From NCBI RefSeq assembly GCF_001655675.1, contig NZ_LYRP01000022.1, positions 372,001-436,000 on the forward strand: a stretch of DNA of 64,000 nt, given 5' to 3'. Under the pieces are notes generated by a model, which saw only the letters and a list, made by a program, of their open reading frames with translations, did no database searches and was not told the origin of the DNA. This document shows, piece after piece, positions 10,035 to 22,774 of the stretch; the stretch's first letter is position 1, and every line of letters begins with the position of its first letter. A program made the position numbers and the translations under genes. The stretch is from Mangrovibacter phragmitis (GTDB lineage: Bacteria > Pseudomonadota > Gammaproteobacteria > Enterobacterales > Enterobacteriaceae).

Positions 10035-10805
10035 ATGTACGCCTTTGTTGAACAGCTGATAGCCCATTCACTTACCTTCGCACTGGTCATTGTGCTGATG
10101 GTCGCTTTTTTTGAATCTCTTGCTCTGGTTGGATTGTTGCTGCCTGGTACGGTCTTTATGGCGGCACTTGGCGCGCTAATCGGCAGTGGTAACTTGCCGT
10201 TCTGGTGGGCGTGGGGTGTGGGGATTATTGGTTGCCTGGCCGGGGACTGGGTCTCATTCTGGATTGGCTGGCGCTTTAAACGGCCCCTGCGTAACTGGTC
10301 ATTTCTGAAAAAATATAAAACGCTGGTGGATAAAACAGAGATGGCATTACACCGGCATAGCACTGTAACTATCTTAATTGGCCGTTTTGTGGGGCCAACA
10401 CGCCCTCTGGTGCCGATGCTTGCTGGTATGCTGGGGTTGCCTGTTTCCCGTTTTGCCAGAGCCAATATTCCCGGGTGCCTGTTCTGGCCGCCAGTTTATT
10501 TTCTGCCGGGTATCCTGGCAGGAGCGGCAATTGATATTCCCACAGGTGAGAATACTGGGCATTTTCAGTGGTTATTGCTGGTTGCAGCGGTTGTAACCTG
10601 GCTTGCATTATGGCTGAACTGGCGTTTATGGCGCAGTGAGCGTAAACCATCTGGCGAGATCCCTGAAGGCCGGTTACCGCGGGAGCGGTTAATGTGGCTT
10701 GCTCCCCTGGCATCGGTTTGCTGCCTGGCACTGGTGTTTCTGTTGGTTCGCCACCCCCTGATGCCGGTTTATGCCCGCATCTTGCACCAGGTTATTTTCG
10801 GCTAG
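10035..10805 (+). CDS. yabI: DedA-family inner membrane protein YabI
   Basis: Member of the DedA (SNARE-associated/VTT) family of inner membrane proteins, thought to act in lipid carrier recycling and membrane homeostasis; the substrate of this paralogue is not established. It has 256 residues against 254 in E. coli. Hydrophobic segments occupy roughly residues 12-60, 140-185 and 205-245. The family signature is seen in [20 protein letters not shown] and the conserved arginine/glycine stretch [17 protein letters not shown]. The gene ends 4 bp inside the convergent thiQ. Its neighbours are the same as in E. coli. Confidence 0.9.
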   Translation: MYAFVEQLIAHSLTFALVIVLMVAFFESLALVGLLLPGTVFMAALGALIGSGNLPFWWAWGVGIIGCLAGDWVSFWIGWRFKRPLRNWSFLKKYKTLVDKTEMALHRHSTVTILIGRFVGPTRPLVPMLAGMLGLPVSRFARANIPGCLFWPPVYFLPGILAGAAIDIPTGENTGHFQWLLLVAAVVTWLALWLNWRLWRSERKPSGEIPEGRLPRERLMWLAPLASVCCLALVFLLVRHPLMPVYARILHQVIFG

Positions 10806-11503
10806 TTTTGGGAAATCCCAAGTAACCCGGCGGCAGGAGACGAACCGTCGCTCAGCGACTGAGTTGGCCCATCCCAGACAATTCGGCCATCAGCCACTAC
10901 CAGGCTGCGTGGTGTAATGCGTGCAGCATCATCCAGGTTATGTGAAACCATCATCAGCGTGATTTTCTGGCTCTCACAAACTGATTCCACCAGCGCCAGC
11001 ATTTCCTGGCGCAATGCCGGATCCAGAGCAGAGAAAGGTTCATCCAGCAGCAGAACTGGCTGAGCACGCAACAAACAACGGGCCAGAGCAGCGCGCTGGC
11101 GTTGCCCGCCAGATAATTGCGCTGGCAGTCGGTCCAGTAGATCACTAATTGCCATTTTGTGGGCAATCTCTTCCAGTGCTGTTTTTTGTGCTGTTGTGAG
11201 TTTCATTCCCGGGTGCAGCCCCAGGCCAATATTTTGCCGGATGGTGAGGTGGCTGAATAAGTTGTTGTCCTGAAACAGCATAGAGACCGGGCGGTGCGCT
11301 GGCGGCGTCCGGGTATGGTTTTGCTGGTTAAGGGTGATAGTGCCACTGTCTGGTCTGAGAAAACCAGCAATCAGACTCAATAACGTACTTTTCCCGGCCC
11401 CGCTGGGGCCCAGCACGGCAACGCGTTCTCCCGCAGCCAGTGTTACGTTAAAACGCATAGGCAGGTGCTGGTAAATCCAGGTGACGTCAGTGAGTGTTAG
11501 CAT
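10802..11503 (-). CDS. thiQ: Thiamine ABC transporter ATP-binding subunit
   Basis: ATPase of the ThiBPQ importer for thiamine and thiamine pyrophosphate. At 233 residues it is one longer than E. coli. Walker A is [11 protein letters not shown] near residue 33, the ABC signature [14 protein letters not shown] near 130, Walker [14 protein letters not shown] near 150, and the H-loop histidine is in [10 protein letters not shown]. The start overlaps the end of thiP by 17 bp, indicating coupled translation. It is the last gene of the riboswitch-controlled thiBPQ operon. Confidence 0.96.
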   Translation of the reverse strand: MLTLTDVTWIYQHLPMRFNVTLAAGERVAVLGPSGAGKSTLLSLIAGFLRPDSGTITLNQQNHTRTPPAHRPVSMLFQDNNLFSHLTIRQNIGLGLHPGMKLTTAQKTALEEIAHKMAISDLLDRLPAQLSGGQRQRAALARCLLRAQPVLLLDEPFSALDPALRQEMLALVESVCESQKITLMMVSHNLDDAARITPRSLVVADGRIVWDGPTQSLSDGSSPAAGLLGISQN

Positions 11504-13097
11504 GGTGTTTAGCGGTATTCTCTATCAAAGTGAACAGCAAGAAGCAGAGTAACAGCATCAGCATAGCGGTAACCGCACCATCATTACTCCGGTAGGCCCC
11601 TATTTGTTGGTAGAGGTAAAAAGGCAGGGTGCGAAAATCGTCACTGCCAAACAAAGCGACAACACCAAAATCCCCCAGTGATAATACGCAGGCAAAAGCC
11701 AGGGCCTGAGCACAGGGGCGTTTCAGTGCCCGTAATTCCACCCAACGAAGGCGGTTAATACCCCTGATATCCAGGTGCTGGCAGAGCCGGTTATATCGGC
11801 TGGCAATATCATAAAATGGGCTTTCCAGCACTTTCATGGCATAGGGGATTGCCATCAATGCATTAGTAAAAATCACAATACCATCAGCCCGTTCAGGTAA
11901 CCCGGTTGTGCTGTTTAATAGTAAGAAAAAACCTGTAGCCAGCACGATTCCGGGCATGGCGAGAATCAGTAAGCCACTCAGCTCCATGGCTTGTGCCGGG
12001 CGTTGATGCTGACGCAAACGGAGCTCCCGGCTGCTCCACAGCAGCATTGTGGTCAGGCATAAGCACACAATGCCTGCCGCACAGGCAATGCGAACCGAGG
12101 TGAGTAGCGCAGACCACAACGCTGGCTGATGAAAAATAACCATCGGGTTGTTGACCAGCCCGTCTGCAATAACGGCCATAAGCGGTGGCAACAGTAGCAG
12201 TAATGCCAGAATGATCACCGCGCTATCCAGTACCCGGGCTGCCAGGTTGTCCTGTGGATCCCGCCAGGTTGCATTCTGGCTCTCTCCGGGAGAAAAAGCC
12301 TGAGTCATTTTTTGGCTCAATAAGACAAGGCCAAAACAGCACAACATCTGGATCAGTGCCAGGCAGGCGGCTTTGGCGGGATCAAAATCAAAACTCAGTG
12401 CCTGGTAAATAGCCAGCTCAATGGTTGTAGCTTGTGGGCCGCCACCCAATGCCAGTACCGTGGCAAAACTGGCGAAACACAGCATAAAGATGAGTGCGCC
12501 TGCTGGAAATATCTGGCGTTGCATCCAGGGCCACTCTACCAGGCGGAAAAAGTACCAGCCGCGCATATTCAGTTGTGCGGCAAGTAGCCGCTGTTCAACA
12601 GGGATATTTTCCAAAGACTGGAGCAGCAAACGCGTGGCTAAAGGCAGATTAAAAAAGACATGGGCCAGCAAAATACCCTGCAGCCCATAAGGCGTGAATG
12701 ACCACTTCAGACCTGACAATTCAAAAACAGTGCTTAACCAGCCTTCGCGGCCATATACACTCAGAATCCCAAAGACGGCTACCAGGACGGGCAAAACCAG
12801 TGTCATGGCACATAAACGCAGTAAGAGTTGCCGGCCTGGGAAACGACGACGGTAGAGTGCTCGCGCCAGTAATATTGCAGGGAGAACAGACAGCAAGGCA
12901 GACAAAGAAGCCTGGAAGAACGAAAACCTCACCACATGCCACAACCATGGGTCGTGTAGCAGTGCGCTGTAGTCTGTCTGTGGCGCATGTAGCCATAAAG
13001 CGCCAAAAGCCGCCAGAGCGACAATGCAAATCGCTCCGGCGGCTATCAGGCCGGGCCATAACCAGCCCGGAATTAATGGCTGACGGCTTGCTGCCAT
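11487..13097 (-). CDS. thiP: Thiamine ABC transporter permease
   Basis: Inner membrane permease of the thiamine importer. It has 536 residues, the same length as E. coli ThiP, and is built as two fused MetI-like permease domains, each with about six membrane segments. The two EAA-type loops can be seen as [25 protein letters not shown] near residue 170 and [20 protein letters not shown] near residue 440 (quoted in part). The start at 13097 overlaps the thiB stop by 25 bp and the gene overlaps thiQ at its end, so the three genes are translated as a unit. Confidence 0.96.
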   Translation of the reverse strand: MAASRQPLIPGWLWPGLIAAGAICIVALAAFGALWLHAPQTDYSALLHDPWLWHVVRFSFFQASLSALLSVLPAILLARALYRRRFPGRQLLLRLCAMTLVLPVLVAVFGILSVYGREGWLSTVFELSGLKWSFTPYGLQGILLAHVFFNLPLATRLLLQSLENIPVEQRLLAAQLNMRGWYFFRLVEWPWMQRQIFPAGALIFMLCFASFATVLALGGGPQATTIELAIYQALSFDFDPAKAACLALIQMLCCFGLVLLSQKMTQAFSPGESQNATWRDPQDNLAARVLDSAVIILALLLLLPPLMAVIADGLVNNPMVIFHQPALWSALLTSVRIACAAGIVCLCLTTMLLWSSRELRLRQHQRPAQAMELSGLLILAMPGIVLATGFFLLLNSTTGLPERADGIVIFTNALMAIPYAMKVLESPFYDIASRYNRLCQHLDIRGINRLRWVELRALKRPCAQALAFACVLSLGDFGVVALFGSDDFRTLPFYLYQQIGAYRSNDGAVTAMLMLLLCFLLFTLIENTAKHHANTH

Positions 13098-14056
13098 TGG
13101 CTAATCCATGCTGCCCGGTTTTGTTCTACCTGTTCAGGCGTAAACACCAGGCTGGTGGTGGGTTTAACCAGTTGATTAAAGGCTTCCGGAACCGCTACAT
13201 GGCTTACCGGATACATCCAGTTGCCAGTGGGGATTGTTTTTTGGAACGCATCAGAAACCATAAACTGCATAAACTGCTTCGCCAGTTCCGGGTGCGGACT
13301 GTTGGCAAGGCGGGCAGCGACTTCCACCTGCATATACTGCCCTTCGCTGAAACCTGCGGCCGCATAATTATCTTTTTTCTCTTCAATAATGTGATACGCC
13401 GGTGATGTGGTGTAACTCAGAACCAGGTCGCTCTCACCCTTGAGGAATAGCCCATAAGCTTCACTCCAGCCTTTGGTTACTGTCACTGTCTTTTTAGCCA
13501 GTTTTTGCCAGGCTTCCGGTGCCTTGTCGCCGTAGACCTTTTGCATCCACAGCAACAGCCCCAGGCCAGGTGTACTGGTTCGTGGGTCTTCATAAATCAC
13601 TTTCCACTGCTGTGGGCTTTCAACCAGTTCTTTCAGGCTGTGTGGTGGGTTGTGCAGTTTGTTCTTGTCGTAGACAAATGCAAAATAACCATAATCAAAA
13701 GGGATAAATGTATCGTCTGACCAGCCGCCAGGTAAGGCCAACGGAGGCAGGGTGATATCTGCTTTGGCAAACAGCCCGGTGTGACGGGCGGCAGTTATCA
13801 GGTTATTATCAAGACCCAGGACAATGTCTGCTTTGCTTTTTTTCCCTTCCATACGCACGCGGTTGAGCAGTGATACGCCGTCTTCCAGCGCAACATATTT
13901 CAGATCGCAACCGCATTGTGCTTCAAAGGCTTTCTTGATTGCCGGGCCAGGGCCCCAGTCAGCAGAAAATGAGTCGTAGGTATAAACGGTGAGAGTAGGT
14001 TTAGCGAGGACAGGCGCAGCGGCCAGTACCAGTAGAGCCAGTAATTTTTTTAACAC
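13073..14056 (-). CDS. thiB: Periplasmic thiamine-binding protein
   Basis: Periplasmic solute-binding protein that delivers thiamine, TMP and TPP to ThiPQ. The start is GTG at 14054-14056: it follows AGGAG with a 6-base spacer and gives 327 residues, the E. coli length. The longer frame with an ATG at 14104 runs into the riboswitch and is rejected. A signal peptide (LKKLLALLVLAAAPVLA) precedes the mature start KPTLTVYTYDSF. Ligand-binding signatures DPRTSTPGLGLLLWMQKVYG and TKGWSEAYGLFLKGESDLVL are conserved. Confidence 0.95.
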   Translation of the reverse strand: MLKKLLALLVLAAAPVLAKPTLTVYTYDSFSADWGPGPAIKKAFEAQCGCDLKYVALEDGVSLLNRVRMEGKKSKADIVLGLDNNLITAARHTGLFAKADITLPPLALPGGWSDDTFIPFDYGYFAFVYDKNKLHNPPHSLKELVESPQQWKVIYEDPRTSTPGLGLLLWMQKVYGDKAPEAWQKLAKKTVTVTKGWSEAYGLFLKGESDLVLSYTTSPAYHIIEEKKDNYAAAGFSEGQYMQVEVAARLANSPHPELAKQFMQFMVSDAFQKTIPTGNWMYPVSHVAVPEAFNQLVKPTTSLVFTPEQVEQNRAAWISQWQQAVSH

Positions 14057-14105
14057 TTTGCACTCCTGAAAAAGGGTGGCAAAGGATTTTGAGAACGGCC
14101 TCAAA

Positions 14106-14188
14106 TCCCTTCGCCGGCGTTATCCGGATCAGGTTCGACGGGTATTATCTCAGCGCCTGGTATCCAGGGCACCCCGTTGAGAACGGCT
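14106..14188 (-). promoter_or_regulatory. TPP riboswitch (thi element) of thiBPQ
   Basis: On the minus strand the thi-box hallmarks appear in order: CGGGGTGCCC, GCGCTGAGATAATACCC, GAACCTGATCCGGATAA and GCCGGCGAAGGGA, closed by paired ends. This is the conserved pyrimidine- and pyrophosphate-binding core of the TPP aptamer. It ends about 50 bp before the thiB GTG start, close enough to mask initiation when TPP is bound. In E. coli a small RNA, SroA, derives from this leader. Confidence 0.93.
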
Positions 14189-14230
14189 CATTGTAATGAT
14201 TTGCCTGGCATTATTAAAGAACATGTTGGG

Positions 14231-15889
14231 TTAGTTTTCTGGTGGCGCAAACCAGGCGGATTTGAAGTCGAACCACCCCAGCGTATTCATCCGCAACCCC
14301 CGCATGCTGCGCTGCCCCTGAATAGTGAGCCAGTGGTGAATCAGTGGCAGTATATGTTGTTGTTCGACACACTGGCGTGCCCACCGGGCCGCATTCAGCT
14401 CGCCTGTGCGCCATTGCTGGTGGGCTTCTTTCATGGCGATACCCAACCCTTTGCTCAGCAGGGGAATTTCGTACAGATGAGCAAAGACCGAGTAATCCAG
14501 CGGCAGTGTGAAATTGGCGCTGTTAAGCCAAATATCGCTGTGCACATCGCCATTAAACCAGTCGTTATAGCTGATTTCCTGTATCACCAGGTGGATGCCG
14601 TGTTGTGCCAGGCGTTTACTGATAATGTCGCTCAGTGTGCGGTGTTCTATGTGGTCGGCATAAAATGTGAGCGTAAGGCTGGTCAGGCCTTCTGGTTTGC
14701 CACACTCCGTGTTGGCTGGAGTGTGGTGCCAGCGGGGCAGTAAACCCCAGGCTGGAAACCACAGGCGATGATATTGAGGGCCGCTGTCGGCCAGAATATT
14801 TACGGGTGAAAGCACCTGGCTCAGCCATGCCCTTACATGCGGGTTTGCGCCATGTTTTGAGCGCTGGTCAAACAACAGGTAATAGCAGCCTTCTTCCAGG
14901 CGGCTTTCTTCGGCTTTTTCACTCTGGCTGCCATCTTCGAGAAATACACCACAGCTCATGTCTTCACCGATTTCGGGCAACACCCAAATATTGACTTCAT
15001 CAATCAGCGCGCGGAAGCCAAAATAGTCATCAAATGCCTGAATACTGAGCTGGCTGGTATTATTGCGTGTAACAGAATAAGGCCCGGTTCCTGTTGGATG
15101 AGTGGAAAAATGCGGCAATGACTCCCATTCCCGGGGCAAAATCATCGCGGAAACCCCCGCCATCAACCAGGGCAGCCAGTTATCAGGCTCGTGAAGTATG
15201 ATATCCAGCGTCCAGTTGGTCGGCGAGGATATACGGGCAATATGCTCATACAAAGGTTGCTGGTTAACCCGGTTCAGCGAATACAGTACATCGGCCATTT
15301 CGAGTTCACGCCCGTGGTGAAAATGTACTCCGGGACGTAAAAAAAAGCGCCAGTGGCAAGGTGATAATTGCTGCCAGTGGTGAGCAATGTCTGCTTCCAG
15401 TTCCCCATTTTCCTCATTTATTCGCGTCAGCCCATTGAATATTTGCCGCACAATATGAGTTTCGGAACGGCGCAGTGGTGTGCCGGGTAATAAATTCAGC
15501 AGTGGGCGATAATAAAGAACCCGCAGAATATGGCGCCCCTGGCGGAAGCTGCGCCCCAGGTGTGAGAGCAACATCTTTTTGACTTCATCTTTATCGCCAA
15601 CGATTTGTACCAGTTGGTCAACCCTGTCCTGCTCCAGTAAGTCTTCCGCCCGCTGTTGCTGAAGAGATAAACCCGTATAGATAAATGCCAGCTGTGAACG
15701 TTTGCCGCGCCCGGCCTCTGCTTCCCATGTCAGCCAGCCTTTTGCCTGCATGGCATTGAGCAGAGTACGCATATGGCGCCGCGAGCAATTGAGCAGGGTG
15801 GAAAGATCATGCAGCGTTGTGGACTGAGGCTGGCCGTCACAACATTGCCATAACCGGATGAACTGCTGCTGCAAGCGTGTTGATGCCAT
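14231..15889 (-). CDS. sgrR: Transcriptional activator SgrR of the sugar-phosphate stress response
   Basis: SgrR activates the divergent small RNA gene sgrS (and setA) when hexose phosphates build up. It has 552 residues against 551 in E. coli. An N-terminal winged helix-turn-helix ([20 protein letters not shown], residues about 28-47) precedes a domain related to family 5 oligopeptide-binding proteins, thought to sense the metabolite. The conserved end [20 protein letters not shown] is intact. The 67-bp gap to the sgrS start must hold both promoters. It lies between thiB and sgrS as in other enterics. Confidence 0.95.
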   Translation of the reverse strand: MASTRLQQQFIRLWQCCDGQPQSTTLHDLSTLLNCSRRHMRTLLNAMQAKGWLTWEAEAGRGKRSQLAFIYTGLSLQQQRAEDLLEQDRVDQLVQIVGDKDEVKKMLLSHLGRSFRQGRHILRVLYYRPLLNLLPGTPLRRSETHIVRQIFNGLTRINEENGELEADIAHHWQQLSPCHWRFFLRPGVHFHHGRELEMADVLYSLNRVNQQPLYEHIARISSPTNWTLDIILHEPDNWLPWLMAGVSAMILPREWESLPHFSTHPTGTGPYSVTRNNTSQLSIQAFDDYFGFRALIDEVNIWVLPEIGEDMSCGVFLEDGSQSEKAEESRLEEGCYYLLFDQRSKHGANPHVRAWLSQVLSPVNILADSGPQYHRLWFPAWGLLPRWHHTPANTECGKPEGLTSLTLTFYADHIEHRTLSDIISKRLAQHGIHLVIQEISYNDWFNGDVHSDIWLNSANFTLPLDYSVFAHLYEIPLLSKGLGIAMKEAHQQWRTGELNAARWARQCVEQQHILPLIHHWLTIQGQRSMRGLRMNTLGWFDFKSAWFAPPEN

Positions 15890-15956
15890 AAAAGAGGAAC
15901 TCCGGACGAAAACTCATCAATTTATCTTTCCCTATATTACGCCAATACTGTTTCGT

Positions 15957-16210
15957 GATGAAAGCGAGGTGACTTATGAAGCGTTCCTTTGCAGAGCAGT
16001 TTTATTTGGCTTTTTTTACTGCAACACGGCGTGTTTCTGGTTCATGGCTGGCCTGCCTTGACCCTCAACAGCGTGTGCAGATGCTTGATGAACTCATGCA
16101 GTGGCAGTGTTCGTATCCTTGTGTTTGGCACAGACATCATCGTTCTCATCAAGTGTGACTGAGTATTGGTGCTTTTAACCAACCAGCGGCAATCGTGCTG
16201 CTGGTTTTTT
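15957..16210 (+). ncRNA. sgrS: SgrS dual-function small RNA
   Basis: SgrS pairs with ptsG and other mRNAs with the help of Hfq, lowering sugar uptake during phosphosugar stress, and also encodes SgrT. The pairing seed GTGTGACTGAGTATTGGTG at 16153-16171 is identical to the E. coli seed. It is followed by the terminator stem AACCAGC (16181-16187) / GCTGGTT (16200-16206) and a T-run. The 5' end is placed at GATGAAAGCGAGG (15957) by comparison with E. coli GATGAAGCAAGG. The length is about 254 nt against 227 in E. coli. Confidence 0.93.
15976..16158 (+). CDS. sgrT: SgrT, inhibitor of the glucose transporter, encoded within SgrS
   Basis: SgrT is a small protein that blocks glucose transport by PtsG (EIICB-Glc). 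This one has 60 residues against 43 in E. coli. The core from EQFYLAFFTATRR to MLDELMQW matches the E. coli protein (FYQHYFTATAK to MLEGLMQW). After that come 17 extra residues rich in His and Cys (QCSYPCVWHRHHRSHQV) in place of the short E. coli tail. The stop TGA at 16156-16158 lies inside the SgrS pairing seed, so coding and pairing regions overlap by 6 bases. GAGG lies 7 bases before the start. Confidence 0.88.
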   Translation: MKRSFAEQFYLAFFTATRRVSGSWLACLDPQQRVQMLDELMQWQCSYPCVWHRHHRSHQV

Positions 16211-16273
16211 TCGTTTAAAATCTACCCGGCTATGGGCGTTTTGTTCACAGGAAATAATAAAAGGACCTATGAG

Positions 16274-17452
16274 ATGCATTGGCTGATTACGCAGGGAAGG
16301 CATTTAAACTCGGTATTACTGGCGTTTATGGCTGTCGCGTTCATGCTGGGGGTGGCAGGCGCGCTGCAGGCACCCACACTAAGTTTGTTTCTGAGCAAAG
16401 AAGTAGGGGTGACCTCATTCTGGGTCGGCCTGTTTTACACAGTCAATGCTGTGGCAGGTATTGCGGTCAGCATGATTCTGGCAAAACGTTCAGACCGGAC
16501 GGGCGATCGCCGTAAACTCATTATTTTCTGTTGTCTGATGGCCGTCGCCAACAGTCTGGTTTTCGCCTTCAATCGCCATTACCTCACGCTGATAACCCTT
16601 GGTGTCTTTCTTGCCGCGCTGGCCAATACCACCATGCCACAAATTTTTGCTCTGGCGCGCGAATACGCGGATAACTCAGCCAGAGAAGTAGTGATGTTTA
16701 GTTCTATTATGCGTGCCCAGCTTTCACTGGCCTGGGTGATAGGCCCGCCGTTATCATTTATGCTGGCGTTGAAATTTGGTTTTACCACCATGTTTTTATC
16801 TGCCGCGGGTATTTTTGTTGTTGGAGCATTACTGGTGACATTTTGCCTGCCTTCTGTCCCCCGGGTATTTGGCCCGGAGAACCAGGCCGTTGCGGCCGTC
16901 AGTGGCTGGAAAAAACCCAATGTGCGGCGGTTATTTATAGCTTCTATGCTGATGTGGACCTGCAACACGATGTATATCATTGACATGCCGTTATGGATAA
17001 CCAGTGTTCTTGGGTTGCCCGAAGCACTGGCTGGTGCATTAATGGGGACGGCAGCGGGTCTTGAAATACCGGCAATGATCCTTGCTGGCATGGTTGTAAA
17101 GCGTATTGGTAAACGCCGGATGATGGTGCTCGCTGTTGCTGCCGGGGTGGTATTCTATGGCGGGTTATTGCTGTTCCCTACACGTAATGCTTTGATTGTA
17201 TTGCAACTGTTTAACGCGATTTTTATCGGGATTGTGGCAGGTATCGGTATGCTCTGGTTTCAGGATCTGATGCCCGGGAAAGCGGGGTCCGCCACTACCC
17301 TGTTCACTAACAGTATTTCTACCGGTGTGATCCTCGCAGGGGTATTACAGGGTTCACTGGCGCAGCAGTTTGGCCACGGGAGTGTCTACTGGGGTATTCT
17401 GGTGTTGAGTATTCTGGCCCTGGGACTGACCTGCCGGGTAAAAGATGTGTGA
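16274..17452 (+). CDS. setA: Sugar efflux transporter SetA
   Basis: Major facilitator superfamily exporter of glucose, lactose and related sugars, part of the SgrR stress regulon. The start is put at ATG 16274 (MHWLITQGRHLNSVLLAFM) because it matches E. coli and follows AAGGACC; the open frame extends upstream through the SgrS terminator. It has 392 residues and twelve hydrophobic segments. The MFS loop 2-3 motif is seen in AKRSDRTGDRRKL, and the second-half counterpart in VKRIGKRRMM. The highly conserved stretch LAREYADNSAREVVMFSSIM is typical of Set proteins. Confidence 0.95.
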   Translation: MHWLITQGRHLNSVLLAFMAVAFMLGVAGALQAPTLSLFLSKEVGVTSFWVGLFYTVNAVAGIAVSMILAKRSDRTGDRRKLIIFCCLMAVANSLVFAFNRHYLTLITLGVFLAALANTTMPQIFALAREYADNSAREVVMFSSIMRAQLSLAWVIGPPLSFMLALKFGFTTMFLSAAGIFVVGALLVTFCLPSVPRVFGPENQAVAAVSGWKKPNVRRLFIASMLMWTCNTMYIIDMPLWITSVLGLPEALAGALMGTAAGLEIPAMILAGMVVKRIGKRRMMVLAVAAGVVFYGGLLLFPTRNALIVLQLFNAIFIGIVAGIGMLWFQDLMPGKAGSATTLFTNSISTGVILAGVLQGSLAQQFGHGSVYWGILVLSILALGLTCRVKDV

Positions 17453-17473
17453 GCGGTTGTGCCGGGTTACAGG

Positions 17474-17522
17474 CAGGCAATGGCACCATCAACCATCAGG
17501 AGCCATTGCCTGTATTACTGTT
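17474..17522. terminator. Hairpin between convergent setA and leuD
   Basis: A perfect 11-bp inverted repeat CAGGCAATGGC/GCCATTGCCTG with a 27-base loop fills most of the 84-bp gap between the two converging genes. T-runs are weak on both sides. It could end transcription from both directions. Confidence 0.55.
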
Positions 17523-17536
17523 TATACCTGTAAGGC

Positions 17537-18142
17537 TTAACGCATAAACGCAGGCTGGTTAGTTTCGTAAGCCGCGATAGCATCTTCATGCTGTAACGTC
17601 AGGCCAATGCTGTCCAGCCCGTTCAGCATGCAATGACGGCGGAAACCATCAATGCTGAATGACCAGGTTTTATCACCCGCCTGAACAGTTTGCGCTTCCA
17701 AATCCACTGTGAATGTCATGCCCGGGTTTTCCTGCACCATGGTGAACAGGGTATCGACATCCTGCTCACTCAGGGCAACGGGCAACAGTTGGTTGTTGAA
17801 TGAGTTGCCATAAAAGATATCGGCGAAGCTCGGGGCAATAACAACTTTGAAGCCGTAATCGGTCAGTGCCCAGGGCGCATGTTCACGGGACGAGCCGCAA
17901 CCAAAGTTCTCACGAGCCAGCAGAATAGACGCGCCCTTATAAACCGGTTTGTTCAGCACAAAGTCCGGGTTGGGCTCCTGGCCTTTATCATCCAGAAAGC
18001 GCCAGTCATTAAACAGGTGTGCACCAAAGCCGGTGCGGGTTACCTTCTGCAAAAATTGTTTGGGAATAATTGCATCGGTATCGACATTTGCCGCGTCTAA
18101 CGGGACCACAATGCCTGTGTGACAAACAAATTTCTCAGCCAT
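17537..18142 (-). CDS. leuD: 3-isopropylmalate dehydratase small subunit
   Basis: Small subunit of isopropylmalate isomerase, which converts 2- to 3-isopropylmalate in leucine synthesis together with LeuC. It has 201 residues, the usual length. The aconitase swivel-domain signatures are present: [11 protein letters not shown] near residue 20 and the substrate loop [15 protein letters not shown] near residue 80. The start at 18142 lies 10 bp after the leuC stop. It is the last gene of leuABCD. Confidence 0.97.
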   Translation of the reverse strand: MAEKFVCHTGIVVPLDAANVDTDAIIPKQFLQKVTRTGFGAHLFNDWRFLDDKGQEPNPDFVLNKPVYKGASILLARENFGCGSSREHAPWALTDYGFKVVIAPSFADIFYGNSFNNQLLPVALSEQDVDTLFTMVQENPGMTFTVDLEAQTVQAGDKTWSFSIDGFRRHCMLNGLDSIGLTLQHEDAIAAYETNQPAFMR

Positions 18143-18152
18143 GGTTTTCCCC

Positions 18153-19553
18153 TTATTTCAGTGTGCGGATATCAGCAAAGTGACCGGCAATGGCTGCCGC
18201 TGCAGCCATTGCCGGGCTAACCAGGTGAGTACGCCCACCGCGTCCCTGGCGACCTTCAAAGTTACGGTTACTGGTGGATGCACAACGTTCGCCGGGATTC
18301 AGGCGGTCATTGTTCATTGCCAGGCACATTGAGCAGCCAGGTAAGCGCCATTCAAAACCGGCTTCAAGGAAGATTTTGTCCAGACCTTCGGCTTCAGCCT
18401 GCGCTTTAACCGGGCCAGAGCCTGGCACAACCATGGCAACCACACCCGGAGCCACTTTATGGCCTTGTGCAACTGCTGCGGCAGCGCGCAGGTCTTCGAT
18501 ACGTGAATTAGTGCATGAGCCGATAAAGACTTTATCAATAGCGACTTCAGTCAGAGGTATGCCAGACTTCAGCCCCATATAAGCCAGCGCTTTTTCGGCG
18601 GACGCTCGCTCGACCGGGTCAGAAAAGCTTTCTGGCGCCGGGATGTTATCGGTAATAGAAATGACCTGACCTGGGTTGGTACCCCAGGTAACCTGAGGTG
18701 CGATTTCCGCTGCATCCAGGGTCACTATGGTGTCAAATTGCGCACCGTCGTCGGTTTTCAGGGTGCGCCACCAGGCTACTGCGGCATCCCAGTCTTTTTC
18801 TGTGGGAGCAAACTGGCGGCCTTTAACATAATTGAAGGTGGTGTCATCCGGCGCAACCAGCCCGGCTTTGGCACCCATTTCAATCGCCATGTTACACAGT
18901 GTCATACGGCCTTCCATGCTTAAGGCTTCAATGGCTGCGCCACAAAATTCAACAACGTGACCGGTGCCACCAGCACTGCCAGTTTTGCCAATAATCGCCA
19001 GAACAATATCTTTCGCGGTAATACCTGGAGCCGCCTGGCCGGTTACTTCAATTTTCATGGTTTTGGCGCGGCCTTGTTTCAGCGTTTGTGTCGCCAGAAC
19101 ATGCTCAACTTCTGAGGTACCAATACCAAACGCCAGTGCACCAAATGCGCCGTGGGTAGCTGTGTGGGAATCGCCGCAAACAATCGTCATCCCGGGCAGT
19201 GTAATCCCTTGCTCTGGGCCCATAACATGGACAATCCCCTGGAATGCATGATTCAGGTCGTACAGTTCCACGCCAAACTCTTTACAGTTTTTCATCAACT
19301 CCTGCATCTGAATGCGGGCCATTTCGCCACTGGCGTTGATGTCTTTAGTTTGAGTGGAGACGTTGTGATCCATCGTGGCAAATGTCTTACCCGGCTGGCG
19401 CACCTGGCGCCCATGGGCGCGCAGACCATCAAAAGCTTGTGGTGACGTGACTTCATGCACCAGGTGACGGTCAATATACAGTAATGGGGTTTCACCCTGG
19501 GCTTCGTAAACGATGTGTGCATCGAATAACTTTTGATATAACGTTTTTGCCAT
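18153..19553 (-). CDS. leuC: 3-isopropylmalate dehydratase large subunit
   Basis: Large subunit of isopropylmalate isomerase, a 4Fe-4S aconitase-family enzyme. It has 466 residues, identical in length to E. coli. The three cluster cysteines are in FIGSCTNSR (near residue 347) and in [10 protein letters not shown] (near 407 and 410). Conserved [20 protein letters not shown] is near residue 130. It begins 2 bp after the leuB stop, consistent with tight translational coupling in leuABCD. Confidence 0.98.
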   Translation of the reverse strand: MAKTLYQKLFDAHIVYEAQGETPLLYIDRHLVHEVTSPQAFDGLRAHGRQVRQPGKTFATMDHNVSTQTKDINASGEMARIQMQELMKNCKEFGVELYDLNHAFQGIVHVMGPEQGITLPGMTIVCGDSHTATHGAFGALAFGIGTSEVEHVLATQTLKQGRAKTMKIEVTGQAAPGITAKDIVLAIIGKTGSAGGTGHVVEFCGAAIEALSMEGRMTLCNMAIEMGAKAGLVAPDDTTFNYVKGRQFAPTEKDWDAAVAWWRTLKTDDGAQFDTIVTLDAAEIAPQVTWGTNPGQVISITDNIPAPESFSDPVERASAEKALAYMGLKSGIPLTEVAIDKVFIGSCTNSRIEDLRAAAAVAQGHKVAPGVVAMVVPGSGPVKAQAEAEGLDKIFLEAGFEWRLPGCSMCLAMNNDRLNPGERCASTSNRNFEGRQGRGGRTHLVSPAMAAAAAIAGHFADIRTLK

Positions 19554-19555
19554 GA

Positions 19556-22220
<2,665 letters not shown>

Positions 22221-22263
22221 TGATTCCATCCTGTCTGATTTATTTCGCCATTACGCCGGATAT

Positions 22264-22291
22264 AAAAAAACCCGCGCATTGGCGCGGGTTT
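22264..22291 (-). terminator. leu attenuator terminator
   Basis: On the minus strand CCCGCGC and GCGCGGG pair across a 4-base loop, followed by a run of seven T (22264-22270). It lies between leuL and leuA, the position expected of the leucine attenuator. Confidence 0.9.
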
Positions 22292-22316
22292 AGTTTCTTA
22301 TGGGGCTTGATTAACC

Positions 22317-22394
22317 TTAAGCAGCGCCCACCAGTCTACCGCGCACAGTATCTGCGAGAAGTAGTAGAACTAGTAGACGAGCGAAACGTGTCAT
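22317..22394 (-). CDS. leuL: leu operon leader peptide
   Basis: Leader peptide whose translation controls the leu attenuator. It has 25 codons against 28 in E. coli. Seven are leucine, six of them packed into LLVLLLL at residues 7-13. Four of the control codons are the rare CTA (CTA CTA GTT CTA CTA CTT CTC), so the ribosome should stall when charged leucyl-tRNA is scarce. GGAGG lies 9 bases before the ATG. The sequence outside the leucine run differs from E. coli, as is common for leader peptides. Confidence 0.88.
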   Translation of the reverse strand: MTRFARLLVLLLLADTVRGRLVGAA

Positions 22395-22425
22395 GTGATC
22401 AAACCTCCGTAATCGAATGCATTAA

Positions 22426-22454
22426 GTGGTAACCGATATAAAACGCCATGTCAA
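22426..22454 (-). promoter_or_regulatory. leuLABCD promoter
   Basis: On the minus strand TTGACA (22449-22454) and TACCAC (22426-22431) are 17 bp apart, matching the layout of the E. coli leu promoter. The leuL start follows about 30 bp downstream. Confidence 0.65.
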
Positions 22455-22774
22455 CTTTTTGTCTCAGAAGAACGCTTGATTGATGAAAGGTATTAAGGAA
22501 TTTCCTGGGTGATAATTCTGCTTTTTACCTGATGTTGTATATGGTTGTGCTAAAAGTCACGTTTCTCATGATAGTTTATATTTTTTCCTGGTGGTTTAAT
22601 GCACGGGAATTTCGTGCAATTTGTTCGGTGATAAATGATTAGTCACCCGGCGAACAACATGCCTGTGCTGTTGAGTAATGTTAATGAATGAAGGAAACGG
22701 GGCACAGTCAGAGGGAGACAGATGATGGTCCGGCTTTTGTCATAAAGCGTAAACATTAATTCATGGAGTGAACA
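22455..22774. other. AT-rich leuL-leuO intergenic region
   Basis: This 320-bp stretch between the leu promoter and leuO is visibly AT-rich, with T tracts near 22585. It has no credible coding frame. In E. coli the equivalent region is bound by H-NS and LeuO and carries the leuO promoter. I could not pick a single promoter with confidence. Confidence 0.5.

Noticed and set aside
14057..14104. ATG at 14104 as thiB start
   Set aside because: It would place coding sequence inside the TPP riboswitch and add 16 residues before the signal peptide; the GTG at 14056 has AGGAG and the family length.
16166..16273. Upstream extension of setA to 16166
   Set aside because: The extension covers the SgrS seed and terminator and lacks similarity; ATG at 16274 fits E. 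coli SetA and has a binding site.
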